Assembly (NCBI GenBank): GCA_951802425.1
Contig: OX637805.1
Span: 1,426,001 to 1,490,000 of the forward strand
Length of the DNA: 64,000 nucleotides
Direction of reading: 5' to 3'
Source: Clavaria fumosa
Lineage: Eukaryota > Basidiomycota > Agaricomycetes > Agaricales > Clavariaceae
Shown piece after piece: positions 46,183 to 56,831 of the stretch. Position 1 is the first letter of the stretch, and each line of letters opens with the position of its first letter. Under the pieces are notes generated by a model, which searched no databases, was not told the DNA's origin, and was given only the letters and a program-made list of their open reading frames with translations. Made by a program: the position numbers and the translations under genes.

Positions 46183-46560
46183 CAACAGTGGTGGGCGGCG
46201 GCGGTGGGTGGCGGCAGCAGCAACAGCAGCAGCAACAATGGCCCAGGCCCCCCACTGCGGTCACAGACCGATGACGGGGACCTGGGCCATTGATTCGCAG
46301 CAGCTGGTGTGCAAAGGAAGGGAGGGGTGGTGGTGGCAGGCTGGAAGCACCATCTACATAGTTCTACATAGTTCTACATAGAAAGGCCTGTATCTATGTA
46401 GTTCTACATGGACCAGGAAGTTGTCTATGGGTTCTATGGGTTCTACAGGGTCTATGTAGATCTACACAGTCTACTGCAGTATCACCCCTGGTTTGCTGAT
46501 GAAGCAAAAGGCATGGCTTACCAGCAAGTTATCAGCATTTGCCTCGAGAAGCAGCGACTC
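46183..46560. repeat. Right flank of the insertion: GCA array end, pseudo-palindrome, CTACATAG repeats
   Basis: The GCA/GGC array resumes for about 50 bp, followed by a CAATGGCCC...GGGCCATTG pseudo-palindrome (about 46,238-46,293) also present at about 29,756 and 30,978. From 46,345 to 46,480 TTCTACATAG units recur. GCAAAAGGCATGGCTT at 46,503-46,518 is repeated at 46,772-46,787. Confidence 0.7.
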
Positions 46561-46786
46561 GAAAACAGCTATTTTTAATAGATCAGATTTGATGGTGCGA
46601 TAAATGAGCCATGGGTGCAAAGTACCTTTATGGAATGAGGCATTCAACCAGGGGAAAAGAGGCAGCACGGCCCCAGTGGAAGCACCTCATCCCTCGTCGA
46701 CAACGCATCAAGACTTGCGATGCAGAGTACTGAAAAGAACAAGGGCGGTCTCAAAGCATGGACGACAATGGAGCAAAAGGCATGGC
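46561..46786 (+). repeat. Dispersed repeat R1, copy 2
   Basis: Near-identical to 32,156-32,375. It is enclosed by the 16-bp direct repeat GCAAAAGGCATGGCTT and directly abuts the poly(T) end of the LINE. Confidence 0.8.
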
Positions 46787-46873
46787 TTTTTTTTTTTTTT
46801 TTTCCATTAGACTCCTATTGGGGCTTTGCCCTATGTCGGAGTATGCTACCAGGCTGTACATTCTTTCGTAGAC

Positions 46874-47589
46874 TGTCAAGGTCCTAACAAGGTTAATGGT
46901 GAAGGGGTTAGCGGAGCGGAGATGTTCTATCGGAGTCCGGTCAGAGTCCGATATTGGTGAAACGGAGAAGTAAACAGAGGAAGGAGACTTATGGGACTGC
47001 GGCCTCAACGTATGTGTTGTGCCACCATGTATATACTTGTCCCTATTTATCAAACAAGAACAATACCTAAGAGAGAATCAGAACATAAGTCAACTCCAAA
47101 GTAATCGGAGTCTGCCGGAGTGAGTCGGAGTTGGTCGGATGACGTGGAGAACATCGAGGACGGTGAGGACGAAAGCTCAGAGATGTGTTTGGGATCAAGA
47201 GACGTTATATTCGAACTGAGGAGCAGGGAGCTACAGGTGGAAACTTATACTGCAAGGACAGAGTATAGGAGTAATGTGAAACAATGTACTTATCAAATTA
47301 CTAGGAGAGTTTCACCACTTGTGCCTGTGCAATTTTCTTGGAACAAAGAAACAACAACAAAAAAGCGACTCCCATGGGTCAAGGGTATCCTCTCAATGGT
47401 AAACAGAATGAGGGGATGGAGGGAGAAGGTTCTGGAACGAAGTCCGAACGGTCTGAAGGCTGGCGGAGTGAAGTCCGATGAAGGTGCGGAGCGGAGTGCA
47501 CGGAGTTACGGCAGAGCAGATCGGAGTTGGTAAGGAGCTCGGAGTCCGGAGCGGGGGTCGTGCTTATGCAAGCGGATGGGGTCATAACA
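46874..47589 (-). mobile_element. Solo LTR of gypsy family E with perfect TSD TAGAC
   Basis: A 716-bp LTR, reverse complement of the LTR at 20,714-21,386. TAGAC stands on both sides (46,869-46,873 and 47,590-47,594). It lies in the 3' untranslated region of the LINE. Confidence 0.93.
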
Positions 47590-47943
47590 TAGACTAGTGT
47601 ACATCTTAGCAGAGGCTTTGGGTCGCTTAGCGAGCACCATCACGCATATGCGCTTGAAACTACCTATAAGTGGTCAGAGCCGGGTGCGTTAAAAACCCCC
47701 TGTGGGGGAAAAGCTACCAGGTGCTGTGCGAAGTTATACTAAAAGATTCGGTTCCATCTGGGGTCCGGGCGTACATCGCATTCGTTGCTGCCCTGGGTGT
47801 TGAGCATTGGAAGAGTGGGTGAGGCTAGAGCTGTCGTTGGCGTGCCGGGCTCCTGTCGGGCTGTGTGTTGTCATTGGTGGGGGCCGGTCGGTAGTTGTGC
47901 TTGAAGCGTTTGGATGCTATCACATATTTGATTACCTTCTTTA

Positions 47944-50573
47944 TGTTAGGGCCTGTCCCATCTCGATAGTAGTGCCGGAGATCGACTTGTTGGTGACCTA
48001 TGCTGGAAACTCGCTAAGACCAATCAACTGTTGAGCACAGTCGAGAATGCTCGGTCCCGGAAGGTTGCGAAGACGTCTGAGAAGATGTAAGAGCGAAGAA
48101 AGACAAGTATAGAGGAGGAAGATGTCGTTGGGAAGGTCGCGAAGTCGGTAGATGAAGCGTAAAGGAGGAAATTGACAAGGAGGGGGGAAATGGGTGATGC
48201 TGAGAGGGTCACGAAGTTGACAGATGAAGCCTGAAGAAAGGAATAGACGAGGTGGGAGAAAGTGATAATGCTGAGAAGGTCACGAGGTCGACCGATGAAG
48301 CGTAGAGAAGGAAAAAGACAAGGTGAAAGAAATAGAGAATGTTGGAAGGATCGCGGTGGTCACAACGGTGTTGAGAAATGTGTCGGTGACAATAGTCCCA
48401 GCTAGTTTAGTATACTAAATATCAGTTAATGTACCAAAATGCTTTGAACTCAAGCCAGCTACAGCTGATCCTACTAATGTCAGCAAATGCTGTGAAGGCA
48501 GTATACTTATGTCCAGCTAATGCTGACTATACTATTACAGTACAGTAGAAGTCAACTTAATCCAGCAGCTGCTGGTGAACATAGTATACTAATCTACAGT
48601 AATAACAGCTACAGGGTATTTCCAGTTAACCTGATCCAGCAGCTGCTGATTGTTGTAGTATACTATTCAACAGTAATAGCAGTCATAAAATAACACCAGT
48701 TAACTTGGTCCAGTAGCTGCTGGTTAGTATAGTATACTATTCTACAGCAAAAGCAGTGGTAAAAATATTCCAGTTAACTTGATCCAGCAACTGCTGATTG
48801 ATGTAGTATACTATTCAACAGTAATAGCAGTCATAAAATATTGCCAGTTAACTTGGTCCATAGTGCACTTTTACACAGTAATTTCTGCACACTATGCACA
48901 ACTTGAGTCTACTATTTGTGAGTGCAGTGGTTACAAGCAGGTTTAATTAACTCAGTTGTAGTACTTGTGAATTGATTCATTAATTTGAGCACAGCACTTG
49001 TAATTATGATAATATAAACATGGCAATGTACCGCCACAGCTTCAGGAAGTTCATTCAATTTTATATAATGTTTTAATTTGAGGCCATATTTTGATGTTTA
49101 TATAAGCTGAATTTCAATATAGAGGCATTTGATAAATATTTGTCTGTATTTGGGCTTATTTATTTCATGTCAATAAATACACAGCTATTATGTCTAGTTA
49201 ACTATTTGATAGCAACTACTGCACTAAGTTCACAGCTCAAGTTAATTAAGTGTGATGTCATGCTATACTAGTATAGTCAACAGTAGCTGGATGTAAGTAT
49301 ACTAGTATAGTCAGCAGTAGCTGGATGTAAGTATACTAGTATAGTCAGCAGTAGCTGGATGTAAGTATACTAGTATAGTCAGCAGTAGCTGGATGTAAGT
49401 ATACTAGTATAGTCAGCAGTAGCTGGATGTAAGTATACTACCTTTACAGCATTTGCTGACATTAGTAGGATCAGCTGTAGCTGGCTTGAGTTCAAAGCAT
49501 TTTGGTACATTAACTGATATTTAGTATACTAAATTAACAGGGACCACTGTCGGTGAAGGCGATGACTTTGCCAACCGACAGGTGAACCTGTAGGGTTCCA
49601 AGATCAGTACCAAGATGAATAATAGAGAATACTTAGATCACGCGAGTTGTAGGAGCGCAGAGGGTGAGTTAGAACAGAGTAGAGTGTGTCTTGGCGATCT
49701 TGTGGTCACCAAGAGAGACAAGACCTATCAATTGCGATGGTTCCAAGCTCAAAGGGCATACTAGCCTCAAGCTTAAACCAATGTGCATCAATATCAAGTC
49801 TGTCCTACAGTAAGTACATGCGAGACTTATATATACGTACGTACAGGGAGTATGATGAGAAAGGGAAAGTACAGAGAGCGCCAGGTGACAAGACTATAGT
49901 AGTACGGGGTATAACTAGTCGTAGAGTGACCGTGCGCATGTTCTACTAAGATCGCAAGGGGTAAACTAAGCATAGGTAAGGTCGCGGACATGACTGGTCA
50001 TGGGTCACGACCTAACTAAATAAGCATATGTGTAACTATGACTGGGCAGAGGGGCTTGGTCCAGGGCTAACGCAGTTATAGACGACTGAGAAGAAGAAGG
50101 GAGAACATAATTTGAAAGGATACACAGCTTGACCACTGGTGGCGCGTTTCATTGTTAAGGTCATGTGGTCAGGCGAGTGGTCACGTGGACGGTGCTGGTG
50201 AGGCAGGTGACCTTGGGCAGTCTTTGGGCGGTATGTCACGTGAGTAATGCTGGTAACGCGAGTAACGCAAGTAGCGCCGGTGTGCCATGCGGCAAGTCAC
50301 ATGCTGCTGCAGGAGTCGTGTAAGAGCATGTTGAGCATCGAATAGTGGGTTCGGCGGTGAGTATGCATAAGGTGAGGTGGCGGGAGGTGACACGAGTATG
50401 GTGGTATAATCGCGAGTGTCGTGAGGAGATGATGGAGGCCTGAGAGGTGTTCGGAAGTTGATAGCGGGTTTCGGAAGAGTGTAGGGGGGTTCGCGAGGTG
50501 GTAGGGGAACGTTGGGAGGTCCATGAGTGGTGATAGAGTTGTTAGGTTGAGGAAAAATGGATGGGTCCTGACA
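47944..50573 (-). mobile_element. Solo LTR with perfect TSD CTTTA, itself split by a hAT-like element
   Basis: A-family LTR (second subfamily), about 1.46 kb after removal of the insert at 48,390-49,549. CTTTA flanks it at 47,939-47,943 and 50,574-50,578. Excision rejoins the LINE ORF2 in frame: TAVK on the right side continues as KVIKYVIASKRF on the left. Confidence 0.95.
48390..49549. mobile_element. Non-autonomous hAT-like element with ~110-bp TIRs and internal minisatellite
   Basis: Left end CAATAGTCCCAGCTAGTTTA, right end (inverted) CAGTGGTCCCTGTTAATTTA; identity is high over the next ~90 bp. TCGGTGA flanks it on both sides (7 bp, or 8 bp as GTCGGTGA if the last G is counted in the target), which fits hAT. 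It holds a 34-bp array (TAGTATAGTCAGCAGTAGCT units, about 49,262-49,440, five units) and ~90-bp repeats with GCAGCTGCTG. AT-rich; no transposase. Confidence 0.85.
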
Positions 50574-53500
50574 CTTTACTGCAGTTGGGTCCGTTAGTAG
50601 GTATCTGAGGCTCTGGGCGCCCCTGCCCATACTGCCCATAATCGCGTTTCTCTGGGTAGTTGTGCTCGTGCACGTGAGAAGGAAGTGTTGAACCGTCTCC
50701 TCCTCCTGCCCGCAGTACGGGCATTGGGGGTCCTCGGCGGTTCCTATCCTGAAGAGATGTTGTCGCAGCGGGACGGGTCCGGTTCGTAGCTGTAGTAGGA
50801 TCGACGATTGGAGTTTTGGTAGCTCTTCGACCAATCGGAGGAATCTTTGCGATGGCATGGAGTCGTCGGTGTGTTTCATGTGGTTGGAGCGTGGAGAGCC
50901 CTTCCACCACCGCCTGGCCCTTTCCTGTATCGACTTTCTAAGTGTTAGCGATAGCGCTGCTTTACTTCCTGCGATCCTCTTCCTGAGGAACCTCGGTAGT
51001 TCTTGATTGGGGCTAGATACTCCCTGCGCCGCCTCCTTAGCCGCCTCGTCCGCTAGTTCGTTTCCCACCACTCCGTGGTGGCCTGGGACCCACATCGCTT
51101 TGCACTTGACTTCGCCTCTTCTGCGCTCCAACCATCTGATCGACGTCTCGAAGGCGTTTAGCATGCCGTGCGAGGGGGAGGGTCGGGCGAGTTGCGTGGT
51201 GAGGAGGGCCGCCTGGCTATCAACTAAGAAGGCGACCGTACTAAACCTACCTTTTTCTTTCTGGAGCAGGTGTGCACCCAGTCCCAGTGCCGCCACCTCC
51301 GCTGCGTAGACCGCGTGTCGAGTTTGCTTCCCTAGATGAAGCTGGATGGACTTGGGAGGCTGGTTCCCCCGAATTAGCACCGCCGCCGCTCCTATTCCAC
51401 CTTCGTATCCCGACCCATCTGTGAAAATATTAATGTCCGCAGCTTCTGCCCTCAGTCTCCGTATCGCTTCTTCTTTGCTCAGCTGGATTTCTATTCTGAC
51501 TGGCGGTCTTTGCTTCGGGTGTCGCCCTACTACGGGGGTCTTCTCAACTGAGTCTGGGTCGATTCTCCTGAAGTCCGCCGTGAGTTGGTGAAGGGGTGAG
51601 AGGTGGGTTTTGGGGGTTCGTTTGTGGGTGCGTGAGAGATGTTGGTGTATTGGGTGGGATTTTGGGAGTGTCATCATTCGTAGTAGTGCTGCCAGTCGTA
51701 GTTTGTCCACAAGCAAGTGGAATGGCAGGAGGTTCGCATGTGCTTCGACCGTGTCAGTTGCCGTCGTCCTCATTGGGCCCAGTGTCAGAAAGGCTTGTCT
51801 TTGGATCTTGGCTAGTTGTCCTCCAGTTCCGGTCCTCCTGCCTCGCTGCAAGGCGCGTCCCCTGCACGGGTTCCCCCAGACATAAACCGCGTACAGCATC
51901 CTGGGGACACACACCGACAGGTACAGGCGCCTCGCCAGGTGGAGTGGGATGCCACTCTGCGTCTTGGCGATCCTTCTAGTTTGCGAGGCCCAGTACGTAC
52001 CTTTGGCCAGTGCGCTCGCGATCTGCTCCGTCCAGGACAGCACTTGGTTGAGTATGACCCCGAGGAATTTCGTGCTTTGCGACGGTCGGATTGTGTAGTT
52101 CCCTATGGTGATCGCTTTCCTGGGCTCTGGTTGTCGCTTTCTCAGTTGTAACTGTCTCGGTACCTGTCTGCGGGAGAAGCCGATCAGTGCGCATTTCGGG
52201 AGCTCAACTTCGCAGTTATGTGTCCTCGCCCATTCCAGGAAGCCGCCTGGCTTTTCCATCGTGTCCTTGAGTATCCGGTTCGCCTCTTCGAAAGTGTGGC
52301 CTCTCGCTAGGAAAACTTGATCATCGATGAATCTGCTGGCGGCCTGGGTACCGGTTCTGTTGGCGGTGATTGTCTCGAGTGCTGGGGAGTTGTAAACTAT
52401 ATAGCATATTGGCGATAGTGGGCATCCTTGATCTAGGCCCACCGTTATCTCGAGAGGTTCCAACCAGAAGTCATCGAATACGACATTGGTGGATCGTCCA
52501 CGTAGCTTCTCTCCTATCCAGTCCGTATACTCTCGCGGTATGCCCCTCTTGCGCATGCCATGCTGCAGCATTCGGACGTCTACACTGGGGAAAGTGCCTT
52601 TGATGTCCAAAAATAGTCCTGCGACTACCTTGTGCCTTCGCCATGCATCCTTTATGTACTTGACGACTAGGTGCAAAGCGTCAGTGGCGGTTCTACCTGG
52701 CCTACCACCAAAATGCCTATCCGGTAGGAGCTGGAACTTTTCCAGTATGAACATGAGGTCCTCGGCTATAGCCATTGATAGAGGTTTTGCAAGGGTCTTG
52801 AGGAGGACGATCGGCCTATAGGCTTTCGGGAGTGTGTAGTCGGGGCGGTTGGGTTTGCGTAGCACTACTGTGTCGTACGTCTTCCATGATGTCGGGTAGG
52901 TACCTAGCTTGAATGTCGCTCTGTATATTTGTACCAGGTGGGGGGTTAGCAAGTCCGCGGTTCTTTTCAAAGTGATGTTAGCAATATCTCCCTCCATCAC
53001 CGCCTTGTAAGGCTTGAGGCGGCTGATCATCCGTTGTACTTGCTCCGGGGTGATATGTCGGAACTTTGTCACCGGGGGTGGGTACTGTTCATCTACGGCC
53101 GCTGGGTTGGGTGGCGGAGGGGGAAAGAAAACCCTGTGTAGAGCCTTGCTCTTGTCGTAATTCGTTGTTGCTATGTGCTCCTTCTTCGTGGACTTGATTA
53201 GCTGCGTGTATTTGTTCCTTGCCTTTCATGCTTCTTCATGTACTGGGTGCAATGGGGTGAGCTGCTGCACGTATGAGCGCCGGTTCAGCCCCTGGAGGGC
53301 GGAGCGGGCCCTGGACCGGTCCTTGGTCCACCACCGCTTGGTGAAGGGGCACGGCTTCACTAGCGGGACTGCCGCGTCGGTTGCCGTTCGTAGGGCGTCC
53401 TCCAGGAAGTATACCGCGCGGTTGAGGTCCTCCCCCGTCCGCAGCGTGCGAGGGGGCAGACCTGCTCGTAGAGATGTCTTTAGGGACGTTCTGAATACCT

Positions 53501-53784
53501 CCCAGTTGGCCGTCCTCCAGTTCCGCTTTTTGAGGTCGCGTGTCTTGGTAGTAGGGACTTCTATTGTGGTTAGTATAGGAAGATGGTCTGCTTTGGGGGG
53601 CGCCTTCTCTGGAGCCGTGTTGCAGTACACTACCGCATCAGTTAGCGTACCTGATATGAATACGTTGTCCGGCCTTGACCAAGTCTTGGTCATCGACAGC
53701 TGTAGTGTGGGTGTGCCCTTCGGTAGTATCATTTCGAGATCTTGTGACGCTATCAGTTCCAGTAGAGGTTGAGCTAGGTCCAGC

Positions 53785-54005
53785 TAGTGTTGCCAACAGC
53801 GCGAGCCGATTTCTTTTTTGGGAATTTGCATTGAGTATTGTGGCTTCAAATCAACAGGTAGTCCCACAGAATAAGCGGCTTTGGGCTCTCACAGAAGGAG
53901 TGAATGATCAGATGTATCAAAATCTCTCCTCCCATTGTGCATTGTCCAACGGCTCGCTCGGTTTAGCCGAGCCGAGCCGAAAAAAGCCGAGCCGTGGCAA
54001 CACTA
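53785..54005. mobile_element. hAT-like MITE, 221 bp, 8-bp TSD GGTCCAGC
   Basis: TIRs TAGTGTTGCCA / TGGCAACACTA are perfect over 11 bp, and GGTCCAGC is repeated at 53,777-53,784 and 54,006-54,013. An 8-bp duplication and the TAG-N-G start fit hAT. It interrupts the endonuclease domain of the LINE. The right subterminal region is rich in GCCGAGCC. Confidence 0.93.
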
Positions 54006-54812
54006 GGTCCAGCGCTCGCGTGGTGAATAGGTGGGCGTTCGACTCATCTTCCCACATGGGGTGGTGTCGGTTGAAGTCTCCCAGTATTAGGTCGTAGACC
54101 GGGAGCACCGGCGGGGTAGTGGGTTGCGATGCGTTCTCAGAGATGTCACTGTCCGTGTTGGCGAGCCATTCGTTTACCGTTTGGATGGCCCTCGAGTGCT
54201 GGCAGTCGGCGTATGTGTTGATGAGTCGTATGGTGCCGAATTCGCCCCATAATTGTACTCCCATAATGTCTGGGGACTCGATCGCCAGGTCCATCCATTT
54301 GGCCGTGTCTAATCTTAGACTGATGAGTATCGCTGCCCTGGTGGGGCTCTCTGGGTTGGTGTCGGTGTTGCATCTGTTATGGGAGGGCGGGAGAATCGTG
54401 CGCCACCCGTTGGGGGCACGGGTTCTGTTCAGAAAGTCTATGTGAGGTTCCTGTATAAGGCATAAGTCAAAATGGGTCGGGTCGAGGCTATTAATAAGGT
54501 GTAATGTGTTATCTAGAGACTTGCGACAGTTTTGCTGCCATAATCTCAGTCGAGGTTGGGTATGTGGTTCGTCGTCATCCGTCATTTAGGTCGTCGGCGT
54601 TGCCGGCATGGTCTGGACGACCATCGACGGAGGCGGGGCTGGGGTGGGGGTCGCGGTGGGACTTGTGGGATTTGGTGGGCGGGTCGTCCCATCCATGGGG
54701 GTCTTCTGGTTGTTGTTTGTTGTCGGCGTTGGTGTTGGTGTTGGTGCCGGGTGGTGGTGGTCGGGTGCCTGTACGGTTGATGTTGACGCCGGCCTGTTCG
54801 CTGGTGCTGTGT

Positions 54813-56693
54813 CTATCCATTGGTCGAGTCTGGTTTGCCCCCCTGGAGGTGCTCTGCCCGTAATAATGGCGATTCCTCGTCCGCTGCGCCCGTCATCCGC
54901 CCTTCCTTTCCCTTTGTCCTTGTTTTGGGGCCAACCTCCGTCTCTCGGGGGGGGGGTTGGAACGTGGGCCTCTTGTGTTGGGTGGGTCGTGCGTCGGGTG
55001 GTCGAGCTGTGGCCTCTCGGAGTGGTGGAGTCGTAGCCCATGGCGCTTGGGACGTAATTCTGCGTTGTGTGTTCGCGTAGGTTCGTTGTTCCGTCAGGGG
55101 CTGGGTGGGTGGCATGTTGTCTTTGGGCTGTGCTAGTTCCCAGGTGGCCACGTCGTCGATGATTGGGTAGTATCTATATCTGTTTTCTGGGAAATGCTGG
55201 TTGATCTTATCACACTCAGCTTTAAAGATTGGGCAGTTCCTGTCACTGGCGGTGTGCCCATCCCTCTTACAGTTCGCACAGAACCTTCTGGCATCTTCCA
55301 TCGGGCATTCCGCGGTTCTGTGGACTCGTCCGCAGATAGCACAGGTGTCGTGTATTTGAGGGCAGTTCGCCACCATGTGTCGATGTGTGTAGCCTTGACA
55401 TTTTAGGCATTGTCTCGCTTCTTGTATATCTTTCCGTCCAAATACCTTCTTGCCTTCGATGATAAGGCCTTCTCTGAGGGCCTTGTTTGCCTGGCTTGCT
55501 GTCCTGAAGGTAAGGAGGACGAAGGCCGTTCGCTGGTTCGGGGTTCGTTTCTTGGGGTCCTTAAGGTATCTGGCTTCCGAAATAGCACCGGCGGGGAGCT
55601 CGTTGACGATCTCGATTGTCGCAGTGCCACTGTTGGGGTCAAAGGATACGGGTACGTACTCACATATCACGCCATATCCTTGTCCCCGGACTCTTACCGG
55701 CATCCCGTAGTGGTCAGCGAAAGCTTTCTTGACGTCGTCTCGTCGTAACCAGTTCGCTGCTGCCTCATTGGCCATAAGGTACAGGATCCGGCCCCGCATT
55801 AGTTTCTGCGCTCCGGTGAAGAGTCTGTCGATGGGGGGGCGGCCTGGGACTCCGTCGCCCATGAGGTCGATCGCGGTGTTGGCTTTTTCCACAAGCACCT
55901 TCTCTGTGAGTGACTTGTCGAGCTGGGCTGTCACGCCGTCCGCTTCCGAGGTCCTTTCGATTATGATTTGTCGTAGTCATCCTTGCGATCGCGCCAGCAC
56001 TTCCTCGTGTCCAGGTGTAAGGGCTGCGCATACTGCGGCGGCGTATGAACTTGGGGAGGGGACTGGCGGAGGAGGCGTTTGGTTCGGGGTATGGGAGTTG
56101 TTCCTATGAAGTTGGTTGGCGTCCGAGTTCACGTCCCGGTCGTTCTGTGATGCATTGCGTGTTGCGGTCTCGGAGGTGTGAGCGAGGTCCTTGATTGTTG
56201 CGTCTAGGCGTTGGCGTAGGTCTTGCAGCGCGTTCGATTCCCTGCGTATCTCGTCTATGGCGGTGGTGTTGGCCTGCGTGTCGGTCACTATCTGTGTGGC
56301 GGCGCGTTTGATCTCATCTGCTGCCTGATTGAGCTTCTCGATGGCAGGTGCGATCGCTTCGCTGAGCCTGTCGTCCGTCACCTGGGGTGCTCGGGTGTCT
56401 CCTACTGTCTTTAGGAGTGTGGTGGTGGCGCTAATGATGTCGAGCGCCGGTTTGGGGATACGAGCCACGTTGTGGGTGAGGCTCGTGAGAACAGCTGCCA
56501 ATGTTGAGGGCGAGGTGTTGACGTTCGGTGGGATTAGTCCTTCTTTTTCCAGTAGGGCTCTGGCTCGGATGCTGTCGTCGTCTATGACCGCCTTTCGGTT
56601 GGCGGACGTGTCCTGGCTCGTCGTGGGGGGTCTTGTACGAGCTCGGCTGCTCCCCGCACCGCCGGTCTGGAGACCTCCGCTGTTTGCCGACAT
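54813..56693 (-). pseudogene. LINE ORF1: gag-like protein with three zinc knuckles
   Basis: ATG 56,693 to stop 54,813. The first 238 codons are Ser/Thr-rich with a predicted coiled coil (about residues 110-190). A single TGA (55,977-55,979) replaces what is probably CGA; the frame then continues unchanged. The second part has an RNA-binding-like fold region and, near 55,190-55,430, three Cys/His knuckles (CLKCQGYTHRHMVANC, CAICGRVHRTAEC, CANCKRDGHTASDRNC), the set typical of Tad1-like ORF1 proteins. A Pro/Thr-rich tail follows. ORF2 starts 228 bp after its stop. Confidence 0.9.
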
Positions 56694-56831
56694 CCTTCTG
56701 TCTTTTCCCAGATCTCAAGAGTATCGGGGTGGTAATGTAGTTACAGTAGAGTAGATTGAGTAGTATTGGCTAGAGTACTAGGTGACCAGGGTGATTTTTC
56801 CATTCTTTTTCGCAAGTGTTGATGTGGTCGC

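Larger units (their letters stand above)
47825..54585 (-). pseudogene. LINE ORF2: endonuclease, reverse transcriptase, RNase H, zinc knuckle
   Basis: Starts at ATG 54,585. The AP-endonuclease part has LIQEPHID and ILGDFNRHHPMW, then the MITE, then ADHLPI. The RT has an FIDDQVF catalytic motif near 52,320 and DQGCPLSP near 52,420. An RNase H domain follows (FTDGSG, AAEVAALGLG, VDSQAALL, GNELADEAAKEA, near 51,420-51,040), as in Tad1-clade fungal LINEs. The C-terminal knuckle is CX2CX8HX4C (CPYCGQEEETVQHFLLTC near 50,690-50,740). Coding resumes beyond the solo LTR and ends at 47,825. One in-frame TGA at 53,226 (probably Arg or Trp) and the insertions inactivate it. Apparent fusion of the C-terminus to LTR sequence (to 50,181) is an artefact. 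Confidence 0.92.
46787..56760 (-). mobile_element. Tad1-like LINE with nested insertions
   Basis: Minus-strand non-LTR retrotransposon. Its 3' end is a 17-T tract (46,787-46,803), i.e. the poly(A) tail. ORF1 and ORF2 are on the minus strand; the 5' end lies near 56,760 but is not exactly defined and I found no target duplication. Removing two solo LTRs (46,874-47,589 and 47,944-50,573) and a MITE (53,785-54,005), each with one copy of its target duplication, restores continuous coding and 3'-UTR sequence. The LINE is therefore older than all three insertions. Confidence 0.92.

Noticed and set aside
34977..46187. Target-site duplication of the full-length element
   Set aside because: CAATG before and CAACA after share only three bases; I do not claim a duplication.
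49262..49440. Direct repeats as a CRISPR array
   Set aside because: The 34-bp units are contiguous without variable spacers and lie inside a TIR element in a eukaryotic context.
50181..50573. C-terminal extension of the LINE ORF2 protein
   Set aside because: This part is LTR sequence read antisense; the true C-terminus continues beyond the solo LTR at 47,943-47,825.
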